Source: Gammaproteobacteria bacterium UBA4421 (GTDB lineage Bacteria > Pseudomonadota > Gammaproteobacteria > Pseudomonadales > Azotimanducaceae). From it: 64,000 nucleotides of DNA. The position numbers and the translations under genes are program-made. The notes beneath the pieces were generated by a model. The model searched no databases. It saw nothing but the letters and a program-made list of their open reading frames with translations, and was not told where the DNA came from. Location: contig DGQF01000011.1 of NCBI GenBank assembly GCA_002389675.1, positions 29,798-93,797 on the forward strand. The letters run 5' to 3'. Shown in pieces: positions 1-9,419 of the stretch. The stretch's first letter is position 1; each line of letters starts with the position of its first letter.

Positions 1-2
1 CG

Positions 3-338
3 CCCAACCAAATGTGTTGGATGAAAACTCGCGAGTCACTCCCTGATGGTTTGCGTCTGCATCAGTGTGTTTTGGCATACTTATCCGATTGGTCACTCCT
101 AGACACGGCCACTCGCCCACATGCGATCAGTTTTTTACAGGACAATGTGCAGATGGCGAGCCTGGATCACGCCATGTGGTTTCACCGCCCCTTTCGCGCT
201 GACGAATGGCTGCTCTATGTCCAAGACAGCCCATTTGGCGGCGGTGCCAGAGGCTATAACAGAGGTCTGATCTTCGATCGATCCGGGACGCTGGTCGCAT
301 CTGCGACACAGGAAGGACTGCTACGCCTGCACAAATGA
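3..338 (+). CDS. tesB: Acyl-CoA thioesterase II, C-terminal part (cut by window edge)
   Basis: The reading frame is open from the first bases of the window to TGA at 336-338, so the real start lies upstream; the ATG at 12 is internal. The visible part is the end of the second hotdog domain of TesB-type thioesterases, with the family motifs SLDHAMWFHRPFRADEWLLY and ARGYNRGLIFDRSGTLVAS, followed by the usual ending ATQEGLLR. The family hydrolyses medium and long acyl-CoAs to free acid and CoA in the cytoplasm. The family assignment is confident; the N-terminal half cannot be judged. Confidence 0.9.
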   Translation, partial: PNQMCWMKTRESLPDGLRLHQCVLAYLSDWSLLDTATRPHAISFLQDNVQMASLDHAMWFHRPFRADEWLLYVQDSPFGGGARGYNRGLIFDRSGTLVASATQEGLLRLHK

Positions 339-480
339 GCAAAAAAAGGTCTTCTGAGACCGTCGCTCATGCATCGTCTGTATACATACCCGCCAGCCAC
401 TGGAATAATAACTCGTTTTGCGTGCAGCGATACTTCAATGCTTCGCCGTTACGCCTTGCCACCTTGAAGGACAGTAGTTA

Positions 481-1419
481 ATGGCCGATATTGAAAGCAT
501 TGCGCAATCTGTAGATTCACTTAAAAAACACTTCGAAAGTCACCGCTACATCTGCAGCACCCAAATCGCCACGGCAGTCTATCTCGCCTACCACCTCAAG
601 AAACCAATCTTGATTGAAGGCCCCCCCGGTGTCGGTAAAACAGAACTTGCGAAAACAACCTCTGAGATGCTCTCGCTGCCGATGATCAGGCTGCAGTGTT
701 ATGAGGGCCTAGATGAGTCCAAAGCGATCTACGAATGGAAGTACGGCAAGCAATTACTCTACACGCAGGTGCTCAAAGAGGCACTCGATGAAGTCCTCGA
801 CGGCGCTAAGGGCTTCACCGAATCGGTCAAGCGTCTGCACGAATTCGGAGATATCTTTTTCTCCGAAGAATTTCTCGAACCACGCCCACTACTCAAAGCA
901 TTAAGAGAAGAAGACGGCTGCGTCTTGCTCATTGATGAAATTGACAAATCTGACCATGAATTTGAATCTCTGTTACTGGAGATTCTCTCAGACTATCAAA
1001 TTTCGGTCCCTGAGATTGGCACGGTCAAAGCCGCCAAAGAACCACCAATGGTATTCCTCACCTCAAACAACACCCGTGAGATATCCGACGCTCTCAAACG
1101 CCGCTGCCTACACCTCTACATTCCTTTTCCAGACGTTGAATTAGAACAAAAAATCATCCAAGCCCGCGTGCCTGAGGTCAGCGCCTCGTTGCGCCATCAA
1201 TTGGTGTCGTTTATCCAAGAACTACGCGGCCTAGACCTCAAGAAAGTCCCGGCAATCTCAGAGACCATCGATTGGGCTCGGACCTTACTGTTACTGCATG
1301 CAGATGCTTTGGATCCAGAACTGGTCCGCAGCACCCTGAATGTTATTTTGAAATTTCAAGAGGACATCGAAAACGTAGAATCAGAGTTACACTCAATTAC
1401 TGCAAAGATTCGTAAGTAA
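481..1419 (+). CDS. MoxR-family AAA+ ATPase
   Basis: A 312-residue AAA+ ATPase. Walker A GPPGVGKT is at about residues 47-54, Walker B LLIDEID near 149-155, and a sensor-1 segment (FLTSNNTRE) near 192, followed by an arginine-containing KRRC segment. MoxR ATPases act as chaperones that insert cofactors or activate metalloenzymes together with a VWA-domain partner. That partner is encoded 6 bases downstream, so the two are surely co-transcribed. In carbon monoxide dehydrogenase loci the equivalent gene is coxD. An AAGGA ribosome site 9 bases upstream supports the ATG at 481. The real client enzyme is unknown. Confidence 0.9.
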   Translation: MADIESIAQSVDSLKKHFESHRYICSTQIATAVYLAYHLKKPILIEGPPGVGKTELAKTTSEMLSLPMIRLQCYEGLDESKAIYEWKYGKQLLYTQVLKEALDEVLDGAKGFTESVKRLHEFGDIFFSEEFLEPRPLLKALREEDGCVLLIDEIDKSDHEFESLLLEILSDYQISVPEIGTVKAAKEPPMVFLTSNNTREISDALKRRCLHLYIPFPDVELEQKIIQARVPEVSASLRHQLVSFIQELRGLDLKKVPAISETIDWARTLLLLHADALDPELVRSTLNVILKFQEDIENVESELHSITAKIRK

Positions 1420-1425
1420 CTCGCT

Positions 1426-2922
1426 ATGGATCGCACGCTGTCTAATTTTATTCGATCATTGCGTATGGCCGACGTTAGAGTTTCGACAGCTGAAACACTA
1501 GATGCCGTGGAAGCAGTCGAACTGGTTGGCTACAAAGACCGCAAGTTTTTGAAAGAATCGCTGGCACTTGTTTTGCCGAAAACAGCAGATGAAAAGGAAG
1601 CCTTTAACGCCTGCTTTGAAGATTTTTTCAAGTTTGAAGACGTCAGCGGCGAACAAAAAAGCGGCCAGGACAACGATCATCCGGATGACCCGCAAGACGA
1701 GCAAACCGGTGAAGGCGGCGAAGGCGGCAGCAGCGACCGCCAAGCCGATGAACCTGCCCGCGACTCTAAGAAGAAAAAAAGCAAAGCCAAAAAACCGAAC
1801 AACAATCTCTACCAGGAAGAAACGGAAGCTGACCTCGGCCCTGGCCCAATGGGTGAACCTTCATCTGAATTGGCGCAGCTGCTCATGGCCAATTCAAAAG
1901 TTGAGTTATCCATGGCAATGGCCAAAGCCGGTGAAGCCACAGACGTTCGTGAGATTCAGATATTTACCCAAAAAGGACTTTATGCGCGCCGCATAATGGA
2001 CCAGATGGGGCTTGCAGATCTTAATCAGGAAATCAGTGAGTTGCGCGAGCAAACTGCCATTACAGAGCGCCGCCTGGGCCAAGAGCTTAAAAGACGCAGA
2101 GACTGGCTACGCGAACAGGTGCGCGACTATGTGGAACGTCAATTTTTGCTCAACGCAGATGTCACCGGGCGAAAACTGCGCGAAGAATTATTACGCAAAG
2201 TAAAGCTGTCGAACGTCGAACACCGAAATTTTCGACTGATCCAAGAAATTGTCTACAAAATGGCAAAAAAGTTAACCACGCTGCATTCGCGACGCAAAAA
2301 AGTGTTCAAACGCGGACAACTCAACGTACCACGCACTCTGCGCCGCAACATGTCTTACGACGGCGCGATTTTTGACCTGCACTGGAAGTCGGTGAAGATC
2401 GACCGTCCCAAAGTATTTGCGATTTGTGACGTCTCTGGATCAGTGGCCAGCTACGCACGCTTTATGCTGATGTTTTTATACAGCCTCGACGAGGTGATGC
2501 CAAAAGTACGCAGCTTTGCCTTTTCCTCAGACCTGGCGGAGGTGACCGATTTATTCAACCGCAATAAAATCGAAGACGCGATTGCTAAAGTGCTGCGAGA
2601 CTATAGCGGCGGCTCTACGGATTATGGGCAGGCGCTAGTCGACTTCCGCAAGCACTGCATGGAGGATGTGGACAATCGCACCACCATTATTATGTTAGGG
2701 GACGCTCGCAACAACTACGGCGAAACACACGCGGAAATTCTGAAAGAGATGTATGATCGCAGCAAGCGGATCATTTGGCTAAACCCTGAATCCCGGCTGT
2801 CATGGAATACCGGCGATTCGGAAATGCGCAAATATTCGGCTTACTCACATCAGGTCGAGGAATGCAATTCACTCATGCATCTGGAGCGCGTCGTCGGAAA
2901 TTTATTGCGTCAAATTAACTGA
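1426..2922 (+). CDS. VWA-domain protein, CoxE-like
   Basis: A 498-residue protein. The first part is helical; residues about 75-130 are a very acidic then lysine-rich low-complexity linker; residues 190-310 are rich in charged, probably coiled-coil helices; the C-terminal part is a von Willebrand A domain. The metal-ion-dependent adhesion site DVSGS is at about 335-339, with further family motifs GGSTDYG and MLGDARNNYG. It matches the CoxE/DUF58-like VWA partners of MoxR ATPases, which contact the client enzyme. The gene starts 6 bases after the MoxR gene. No Cox structural genes are next to it, although coxM/coxS/coxG homologues lie about 40 kb away. Confidence 0.85.
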   Translation: MDRTLSNFIRSLRMADVRVSTAETLDAVEAVELVGYKDRKFLKESLALVLPKTADEKEAFNACFEDFFKFEDVSGEQKSGQDNDHPDDPQDEQTGEGGEGGSSDRQADEPARDSKKKKSKAKKPNNNLYQEETEADLGPGPMGEPSSELAQLLMANSKVELSMAMAKAGEATDVREIQIFTQKGLYARRIMDQMGLADLNQEISELREQTAITERRLGQELKRRRDWLREQVRDYVERQFLLNADVTGRKLREELLRKVKLSNVEHRNFRLIQEIVYKMAKKLTTLHSRRKKVFKRGQLNVPRTLRRNMSYDGAIFDLHWKSVKIDRPKVFAICDVSGSVASYARFMLMFLYSLDEVMPKVRSFAFSSDLAEVTDLFNRNKIEDAIAKVLRDYSGGSTDYGQALVDFRKHCMEDVDNRTTIIMLGDARNNYGETHAEILKEMYDRSKRIIWLNPESRLSWNTGDSEMRKYSAYSHQVEECNSLMHLERVVGNLLRQIN

Positions 2923-2946
2923 TCCTCAGCGGCTCTCATAAATCTT

Positions 2947-4656
2947 ATGAACAATCGCCATCCCAGAAACGAAAATGAACCCTCGTTTACGCAATCCGCC
3001 GCTCGCCAACTACTCATGCTTGCGGCAGGCGCAGTGGTCGCCTTGGTGGCCTTGATGTGGCTGCTTCAGGCGCTGGCCAGTCTGGTCGGCTCAAGCACCA
3101 CTGCGGCTAATGCCGTCGACGTGCAAAACAATAGCATCACCATAGCCATCTCTACAGAACCACCGCAACTGAACTCAACGCTCGCCACTGATGCTAGCTC
3201 AGGCATGATTCTAGGCCATGTTATGGAAGGCTTACTGCGCATGAGTATGGACGATCAACTCGAGCCGGGCATCGCCGAGCGTTGGGAGGTCACCGAAACT
3301 CAGGCAAAATTCTGGCTGCGCGATAATGCTAAATGGAGCGACGGCGTAGCCGTGACAGCACACGATTTCATTTTCGCGTGGAAGACCGCCCTCAAACCAG
3401 AAACCGCCTCTGAATACGCCTTTCTTTTATACCCCATTAAAAACGCAAGGGCGGTCAACGAAGGGACAATTGGACTTGATCAATTAGGCGTTTACGCGCC
3501 CGATGATCTAACCCTGATTATCGATTTAGAAAGACCGGTGGCTTTCTTCGACAAAATGGTTACCTTCCAAACCTACTTCCCTTTGAGGGAAGATTTTTAT
3601 CTACAAACTGCAGGACGCTATGGGGCTGACGCGCAGGAAATGCTCTACACAGGGCCATTTGTCATTACCAGTTGGGTGCATGGCGCCAGCCTACTGCTGG
3701 AACGCAATCCCTATTACTGGGACCAAGCGCAAATCAACCTGAGCACCATCAACGTCGGTTATATCACCGCCGATGCCACCGCTCGTCTCAATTTTTTCAA
3801 AGACCAGCGGATCGCGGAAACCGTACTGTTGGCCGAGAATCTACAGGAGGCGTTAAAACAACGCTGGCATATTCGTCGAGAACAAGACGGCACCTTATTT
3901 TTTTTAGAGTTCAACCACCGCCCATCGCGCAGCACCCGCAATTATCATTTGAGACGCGCGATACAACTGGTTGTCGACATGGAAGAGCTGGTTTATAAGG
4001 TGACCAAATTACCAGGTTATGTCCCGGGGGAATCTTTATTCCCTGCCTGGCTTCCCGGTGTCGAAGGAAAATTTCGCGAGGAGTTCCCCGCTCCAAAATT
4101 ACAGCTCAATCACCAACAAGCATTGGAACATCTAGCACTAGCCAAACAAGAACTCGGACTACAAGATATTCCACCCCTTGCCCTCTTAGCAGGCGACTCG
4201 GCCGTTGCAGATATCCAATCCGAGTGGCTGCAAGCCGTGCTTAAGACCAAGCTTGGACTGGAAATCAAAATAGATAAGCAAATTTTCAAGCAAAGACTGG
4301 CCAAAATGACCTCTGGTGACTTTGACATGGTGCTCGCCGGCTGGGGCCCAGACTACGACGACCCGTTAACGTTCGGCGACTTATTTGCCTCATGGAACCT
4401 GAACAATCGAGGCAGGTATAACAATCCCGATATGGACCAACTAGTCAGCGTTGCCCAAAATTCCGTGGACGCCGCAACGCGTATGCAAGCCTTCAGCGAC
4501 ATTCAACAACTGGCGTTCGACGATATTGTACTGCTGCCCATGTATGAACGCGGGGTAACCTATGTCATCCACCCCAAACTAAAGAACGTTAAACGCAGGG
4601 TGATCGGCGCAGACGTCGACTTCACGCGCGCTTATATCGACCCTGAGGGGGTTTGA
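2947..4656 (+). CDS. oppA: Peptide ABC transporter substrate-binding protein, OppA-like
   Basis: A 569-residue SBP_bac_5 family protein and first gene of a five-gene oligopeptide importer operon. Residues about 20-47 form one long hydrophobic segment with no lipobox cysteine, so it is probably held in the membrane by an uncleaved N-terminal helix or cleaved by signal peptidase I rather than lipidated. Family motifs include the opening ITIAISTEPPQLNS and the conserved segments KFWLRDNAKWSDG, TAHDFIFAWK and LAGWGPDYDDPLTF. It would bind oligopeptides in the periplasm and deliver them to OppBC. Its end overlaps the next gene by 4 bases. The precise peptide preference cannot be inferred. Confidence 0.92.
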   Translation: MNNRHPRNENEPSFTQSAARQLLMLAAGAVVALVALMWLLQALASLVGSSTTAANAVDVQNNSITIAISTEPPQLNSTLATDASSGMILGHVMEGLLRMSMDDQLEPGIAERWEVTETQAKFWLRDNAKWSDGVAVTAHDFIFAWKTALKPETASEYAFLLYPIKNARAVNEGTIGLDQLGVYAPDDLTLIIDLERPVAFFDKMVTFQTYFPLREDFYLQTAGRYGADAQEMLYTGPFVITSWVHGASLLLERNPYYWDQAQINLSTINVGYITADATARLNFFKDQRIAETVLLAENLQEALKQRWHIRREQDGTLFFLEFNHRPSRSTRNYHLRRAIQLVVDMEELVYKVTKLPGYVPGESLFPAWLPGVEGKFREEFPAPKLQLNHQQALEHLALAKQELGLQDIPPLALLAGDSAVADIQSEWLQAVLKTKLGLEIKIDKQIFKQRLAKMTSGDFDMVLAGWGPDYDDPLTFGDLFASWNLNNRGRYNNPDMDQLVSVAQNSVDAATRMQAFSDIQQLAFDDIVLLPMYERGVTYVIHPKLKNVKRRVIGADVDFTRAYIDPEGV

Positions 4657-5594
4657 GCGACATGACCCGGTATATTTTGAAACGGCTTCTGCAAGGTATT
4701 TTAACTGTCTGGTTTATCGCCACGGCTACTTTCTTTGCCATGCATGCTGTACCGGGTGATCCTCTATCCGGCGACAAAGCGATGACCGAACGCATCCGAG
4801 CTAACCTAGAAGCCAAATACGGTTTAGACAAGCCTTTGATGACCCAATATGGCATCTACCTCAAGAATATTGCGCAGGGTGATTTTGGTATTTCTTTCAC
4901 TCAAGAAAATCGAAAAGTGAACGATATTATCCGGGAACATTTCCCGGTATCCGCGACGCTGGGTATTTTGGCGATTTTATTCGCCGGAGTCGGCGGCATT
5001 TTATGGGGGGCCCTTACCGCCCTTTATCGCAACCGTTTGCCCGATACCATCATCATGTTCTTGGTTATTCTTGGCATTTCTGTGCCCAGTTTTGTGGTAG
5101 CTGCATTGGGCCAGTTGAGCATGGTAAATCTCAACACCTTCGCCGGCTTTTCAATTTTGCCCATCGGCGGATGGGGCACAATCTGGCATATGATTGTCCC
5201 GTCGATGGTCTTGGGGCTAAGCACAATGGCCTACCTCACGCGACTTATGCGTTCGTCGATGCTGGAGATTATCAACTCAGATTTCGTGCGCACCGCCAAA
5301 GCCAAAGGGTTACCAGCGACCCGAATCTTTTCGCAACATCAGCTGCGCAATGCGATCTTACCGGTCATCACCGTCCTGGGACCTTCAATCGCCGCCATCA
5401 CCACCGGCGGGTTTGTCGTCGAAATCATTTTTGCGATTCCCGGATTAGGGCGTTATTTTGTTGAAGCGGTACAACAACTTGACTACACCGTCATTATGGG
5501 AACCACCGTTTTCTACGGCGCTTTCTTAGTCTTTATGGTTATCTTGGTTGATATCTTATACGGCTATGTAGACCCAAGAGTCAGGGTGAGTTAA
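4653..5594 (+). CDS. oppB: Oligopeptide ABC transporter permease, OppB-like
   Basis: A 313-residue inner-membrane permease with about six transmembrane segments. The opening YILKRLLQGILTVWFIATATF and the coupling EAA loop VRTAKAKGLPATRIFSQHQL are typical of OppB/DppB, as is the early segment MHAVPGDPLSG. It forms the translocation path together with the next gene product and is energised by OppD/OppF. Start and stop codons overlap with oppA (ATGA) and there is a 3-base gap to oppC, so the five genes form one operon. Confidence 0.93.
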   Translation: MSDMTRYILKRLLQGILTVWFIATATFFAMHAVPGDPLSGDKAMTERIRANLEAKYGLDKPLMTQYGIYLKNIAQGDFGISFTQENRKVNDIIREHFPVSATLGILAILFAGVGGILWGALTALYRNRLPDTIIMFLVILGISVPSFVVAALGQLSMVNLNTFAGFSILPIGGWGTIWHMIVPSMVLGLSTMAYLTRLMRSSMLEIINSDFVRTAKAKGLPATRIFSQHQLRNAILPVITVLGPSIAAITTGGFVVEIIFAIPGLGRYFVEAVQQLDYTVIMGTTVFYGAFLVFMVILVDILYGYVDPRVRVS

Positions 5595-5597
5595 CCC

Positions 5598-6965
5598 ATG
5601 GCTACCTCGAATTTTTCAGCAGACGCGTTCGATCCAGTTGACCAGCACCAGCAGACCCACGGCATAACACGCCCGTCTCGTTCATACTGGCAGGATGCTT
5701 GGATTCGCCTCAAGGCAAACAGACGCGCACTTTATTCTCTGTATTTAATTACTGGGCTGGTTATTTTCACCTTCGCAGGACCCATGGTCTGGCAGGTAAA
5801 CCCTGACCTGCAGGATGTCGATCAAATCAGCCAACCCCCGGGCGCTGATCGCACGGTAACGCTCGTGGAGCCTTTTCAGCCCTGGTACGGCAATCCGGCA
5901 ACCCCTGGGGAGGGTTTGCGATTTGCTGGGCCCGCAACTACTCAAGGCGTGCAACTGCAGTGGGACCCAATACCAGGCGCATCAGGCTATCGAATCTATC
6001 GCAATATTTATCCGGTAGGCGCTGAAAAAGCCTATGGCTTACCACTTAAAGAGAATCGCGCGGATCAGACCTATTTTCAGGACCGGCTGGATTTAAAGCC
6101 ACAGACCTATTTTTACTCAGTGGTCGCCTTGAATGTTGCCGGTGAAGAATTGCCGAATGCCTTGAGTTTGGCGGGACAACTGACCCGTGTTATCACCGCG
6201 AATGAGGCCCGCCGCCGCAACTTGCTCCTGCCTGACGAGCCAGCAATCTCCGGTGACACCCTTACGTTGGCGCTACATCCATTGGGCACAGATTATTTAG
6301 GCCGGGACATGCTTTCGCGACTTATGCACGGCGCGCGAGTGTCCCTGTTTATTGGCTTTTTCGCCCCCATTTTGTTTGTTTTGTTTGGCGTGGCTTACGG
6401 CAGCGCGGCCGGTTTCATGGGCGGCGTTTCTGATCAGGTGTTAATGCGATTTGCTGATTTTGTCGTCGCATTGCCGTTCCTTTTGTTCATGATTTTATTT
6501 AAGGTAATTTTCGCGGTCGGTCCTGGAGAAAGTGGCATAGCACCGATGCTGGTCGCCATGGTTCTGCTGCTATGGCCGGCAACAGCCCGCCTAGTTCGGG
6601 GTCAGGTGCTGCAGATTCGCGAAGAAGGCTATATCGACGCCTCGAGGCTGCTTGGCGCCAAAACCCATTACCTGATCATGCGCCATATGATCCCCAATAC
6701 CATGGGTGTCATCCTCGTAACCCTCACCTTTGCTGTTCCTAGCGCCATATTTACCGAAGCGTTTCTCTCCTTTATCGGTATGGGTGTTGCACCACCTACT
6801 CCTTCGTGGGGCTCAATGTGTAACGAAGGCATTAAAACCATGCTGACAACGCCACACGAACTATTCTTTCCGGCTTTATTCATCAGCGCAACTGTGCTGG
6901 CTTTCAACCTTCTCGGAGACGGCTTGCGCGACGCGCTGGATGCACGGATGAGAAATCGAGACTGA
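5598..6965 (+). CDS. oppC: Oligopeptide ABC transporter permease, OppC-like, with Fn3-like insertion
   Basis: A 455-residue permease; OppC/DppC proteins are usually about 300 residues. Residues 44-66 form the first transmembrane helix. The family then normally continues with HPLGTDYLGRDMLSRLMHGA, but here that motif comes only at about 227-246. The extra segment of roughly 150 residues lies in the first periplasmic loop; residues about 116-200 look like a fibronectin type III domain (VQLQWDPIPGASGYRIYR ... YFYSVVALNVAGEE). The rest is standard: five more helices and the EAA loop GYIDASRLLGAKTHYLIMRH. The insertion may contact OppA or the envelope; this is inference. Confidence 0.92.
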   Translation: MATSNFSADAFDPVDQHQQTHGITRPSRSYWQDAWIRLKANRRALYSLYLITGLVIFTFAGPMVWQVNPDLQDVDQISQPPGADRTVTLVEPFQPWYGNPATPGEGLRFAGPATTQGVQLQWDPIPGASGYRIYRNIYPVGAEKAYGLPLKENRADQTYFQDRLDLKPQTYFYSVVALNVAGEELPNALSLAGQLTRVITANEARRRNLLLPDEPAISGDTLTLALHPLGTDYLGRDMLSRLMHGARVSLFIGFFAPILFVLFGVAYGSAAGFMGGVSDQVLMRFADFVVALPFLLFMILFKVIFAVGPGESGIAPMLVAMVLLLWPATARLVRGQVLQIREEGYIDASRLLGAKTHYLIMRHMIPNTMGVILVTLTFAVPSAIFTEAFLSFIGMGVAPPTPSWGSMCNEGIKTMLTTPHELFFPALFISATVLAFNLLGDGLRDALDARMRNRD

Positions 6966-6967
6966 CC

Positions 6968-7993
6968 ATGACAGACCCTGTACTGAGTGTAAGAGACCTT
7001 AAAGTCGAGTTTGATACCTACGGCGGAACGGTGCAGGCCGTTCGCGGCATTAATTTTGACGTTGAAGCTGGCAAAACCCTCGCCATCGTTGGTGAATCCG
7101 GGTGCGGTAAATCCGTCACAGTACAAAGTATCATGGGGTTAATTCCGATGCCCCCGGGCCGTATCACTTCCGGCACCGCAGAACTGAATGGCGTCGACAT
7201 CATCGGTCGCAAAACGATTAACGGCCAAGACATTCGTGGCGGACAAATTGGCATGATTTTTCAAGACCCAATGACTTCGCTGAATCCCACCATGAATATC
7301 GGCAATCAAATAGCCGAAACGCTGGTTGTACATCGTGGCTTTACCCGTAAACAAGCCTTTGCACGCGCAATCGAATTGCTGAGCTTAACCAAAATCCCGG
7401 AGGCACATAAACGAGCCAAACAGTATCCATTCGAGTTTTCCGGTGGCATGTTACAGCGCGCGATGATTGCCATGGCAATTGCATGTGAACCCAAGGTATT
7501 GATTGCCGACGAACCGACCACAGCATTAGACGTTACCATCCAAGCTCAAATATTAGATTTGCTGCAAGATCTGCAAAACGAGAACGGCATGTCGATAGTG
7601 CTCATCACCCACGATTTGGGAGTTGTTGCTCGCATGGCCGACCACGTCTTGGTCATGTACGCAGGACAAATGGTTGAACAGGGGCCGGTCGACCCTATTT
7701 TTTATCAATCAGGACATCCCTACACCGTGGGGCTGCGCGCAGCGATGCCCAGCAACACGCCCACAGGTAACACCGTCCTGACCCCAATAGAGGGCTCTCC
7801 ACCGGATCTTTTTCAGCCACCCCAAGGGTGCGGGTATTGCGCACGATGCCCTCACGCCATGAAAATTTGTCTGGATCAGGCCCCACTGCAACATATGCTA
7901 ACCCCCAGTCACAGCGCTCGCTGCTGGCTTCATCACGCAGAAAACACTCAACAGGTGAGCAAAATCAACGGTAATCGACGGACCGCATCATGA
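6968..7993 (+). CDS. oppD: Oligopeptide ABC transporter ATPase, OppD-like
   Basis: A 341-residue ABC ATPase. Walker A GESGCGKS is at 42-49, the signature SGGMLQRAMIA near 158, Walker B VLIADEPTTALD near 177, and the switch histidine follows in LITHDLG. The C-terminal extension has the cysteine cluster CGYCARCPHAMKIC that is usual in Opp/Dpp ATPases and has been linked to an iron-sulphur cluster in homologues. It pairs with OppF to drive peptide uptake. The gene follows oppC by 2 bases and overlaps oppF by 4. Confidence 0.94.
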   Translation: MTDPVLSVRDLKVEFDTYGGTVQAVRGINFDVEAGKTLAIVGESGCGKSVTVQSIMGLIPMPPGRITSGTAELNGVDIIGRKTINGQDIRGGQIGMIFQDPMTSLNPTMNIGNQIAETLVVHRGFTRKQAFARAIELLSLTKIPEAHKRAKQYPFEFSGGMLQRAMIAMAIACEPKVLIADEPTTALDVTIQAQILDLLQDLQNENGMSIVLITHDLGVVARMADHVLVMYAGQMVEQGPVDPIFYQSGHPYTVGLRAAMPSNTPTGNTVLTPIEGSPPDLFQPPQGCGYCARCPHAMKICLDQAPLQHMLTPSHSARCWLHHAENTQQVSKINGNRRTAS

Positions 7994-8967
7994 AGCCCGT
8001 GTTACAAATCGAAAATTTGGTGAAATACTTCGACCTAAGCCCTCAAGAACGAATTCACGCCGTAGATGGCGTCAGCCTCGAAATTCATGAGCGAGAAATT
8101 GTCGGATTGGTCGGTGAAAGCGGTTCTGGTAAATCAACCCTGGGTAAAGCAGTGGTCGGCTTGCACGCAAAAACCAGCGGAACGGTGCGCTTCAAGGGTG
8201 AGGCTTTGCCGCAAAAATACCGGCCAGAAGACTTTCAAAAACATGCGTCTCATTTGCAAATGATATTTCAGGACCCGTATTCGTCCTTAAATCCACGCAT
8301 GACTGTGGGGGAGATTATTGGAGAAGGTCTCAAGCTACATTCTAAACAAAACAGCTCACAAATACGTGCGCGGGTTGCGGAATGGCTTGAACGCGTTGGC
8401 TTGGAAGCTGACCATATGTCTAGATATCCTCACGAATTCTCAGGCGGCCAGAGGCAACGCATCGGCATCGCACGCGCACTGATTCTTGAACCCGAGTTTG
8501 TCGTCTGCGACGAACCCATTTCAGCGTTGGATGTCTCGGTACAAGCCCAAGTGGTCAATCTTCTAGATGATCTGAAGAAAAAAATGGGGCTGACCATGCT
8601 GTTTATTGCCCATGATTTATCTATGGTGCGCTATGTCAGCGACCGCATGGCGGTAATGTATTTAGGCACCATCGTTGAGCTTGGTGCGGCAGATCAAGTT
8701 TTTTTCAATCCACAGCATCCGTATACAAAAATATTAGTCGGCTCAAATCCGGAGCCTGACCCAAAACTAGAAAGATCGCGAAACTCCACTTCAATTCAGG
8801 GAGAAATCCCCACGCCCGTGAACGTTCCCGCAGGATGCCGTTTTGCAAACCGTTGCCCACAAGTCATGGAAAAATGTCGATCTCAAACACCTGAACTGGT
8901 GACGGTCCAATTATCTGAGGCCTCCGCCGGAGCGTCCTGCCAAGTGGCATGTCACTTATACAGTTAA
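7990..8967 (+). CDS. oppF: Oligopeptide ABC transporter ATPase, OppF-like
   Basis: A 325-residue ABC ATPase and last gene of the opp operon. Walker A GESGSGKS lies at 42-49, the signature SGGQRQRIGIARAL near 153, and Walker B FVVCDEPISALD near 172. The C-terminal region keeps the cysteine motif CRFANRCPQVMEKC. OppF is the second nucleotide-binding subunit of the importer. After the stop come 58 bases up to a stem-loop whose U-tract favours the opposite strand, so how opp transcription ends is not clear. Confidence 0.94.
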   Translation: MKPVLQIENLVKYFDLSPQERIHAVDGVSLEIHEREIVGLVGESGSGKSTLGKAVVGLHAKTSGTVRFKGEALPQKYRPEDFQKHASHLQMIFQDPYSSLNPRMTVGEIIGEGLKLHSKQNSSQIRARVAEWLERVGLEADHMSRYPHEFSGGQRQRIGIARALILEPEFVVCDEPISALDVSVQAQVVNLLDDLKKKMGLTMLFIAHDLSMVRYVSDRMAVMYLGTIVELGAADQVFFNPQHPYTKILVGSNPEPDPKLERSRNSTSIQGEIPTPVNVPAGCRFANRCPQVMEKCRSQTPELVTVQLSEASAGASCQVACHLYS

Positions 8968-9020
8968 CGAGAACCGGCGACTCAACTGAGCCCACCACCG
9001 ATGAGTTTTTTTTGCGGACA

Positions 9021-9048
9021 AAAAAAAGGTGTACATTTTGTACACCTT
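9021..9048 (-). terminator. Rho-independent terminator of the RRM gene
   Basis: A perfect 10-bp inverted repeat, AAGGTGTACA at 9026-9035 and TGTACACCTT at 9039-9048, with a 3-base loop. Read on the minus strand the stem is followed by a run of seven U (complement of 9021-9027). It lies 57 bases past the stop of the minus-strand RRM gene and is a textbook intrinsic terminator for it. On the plus strand there is no U-run after the stem, so it should not stop opp transcription efficiently. Confidence 0.85.
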
Positions 9049-9104
9049 CTTAGCGCCGCGAAAACCGTTCTCAGGCTCGCGGGCCCAACGAGGGTAATTC
9101 GGTC

Positions 9105-9404
9105 CTAGAAGGGACGACCACCACCGCGGTTTCCACCGCCACCGCCACCGCCTCGACGATCACGGTCTTTGCTCTGCGCTTCGTTGACACGCAAGGGTCG
9201 ACCCTGCAGGTCTTGTCCGTTTAGAGCTTCAATCGCCTGATCGGCACCATCTTCCATTTCGACAAAGCCAAACCCACGCGACCGGCCAGTTTCCCGGTCC
9301 GAAATCACAACAGCCGATGCGATTGAGCCATATTCGCCAAACAAAGTTGACAAGTCATTATCGGTCACACCCCATGCGAGGTTGCCTACATAAAGTTTTT
9401 TCAC
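9105..9404 (-). CDS. RRM-type RNA-binding protein with glycine-rich tail
   Basis: A 99-residue protein consisting of a single RNA recognition motif: RNP2 LYVGNL at 4-9 and RNP1 RGFGFVEM at 43-50. A short basic Gly/Arg-rich tail follows (RRGGGGGGGNRGGGRPF). Such small RRM proteins are common in marine gammaproteobacteria and cyanobacteria and bind single-stranded RNA, sometimes induced by cold. The start is GTG at 9404 with AGGAG about 10 bases upstream. Just before the ribosome site is a 12-bp palindrome (9420-9431). The gene is monocistronic with its own terminator. Confidence 0.93.
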   Translation of the reverse strand: MKKLYVGNLAWGVTDNDLSTLFGEYGSIASAVVISDRETGRSRGFGFVEMEDGADQAIEALNGQDLQGRPLRVNEAQSKDRDRRGGGGGGGNRGGGRPF

Positions 9405-9419
9405 GTTCTACGAACTCCT

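Noticed and set aside
348..361. Short stem GGTCT-TCTG-AGACC after tesB as terminator
   Set aside because: Only 5 bp, and the A-run is on the wrong side for the plus-strand gene.
1568..1996. 142-residue frame inside the CoxE-like gene
   Set aside because: A shadow of the low-complexity acidic/lysine-rich linker with no independent start context.
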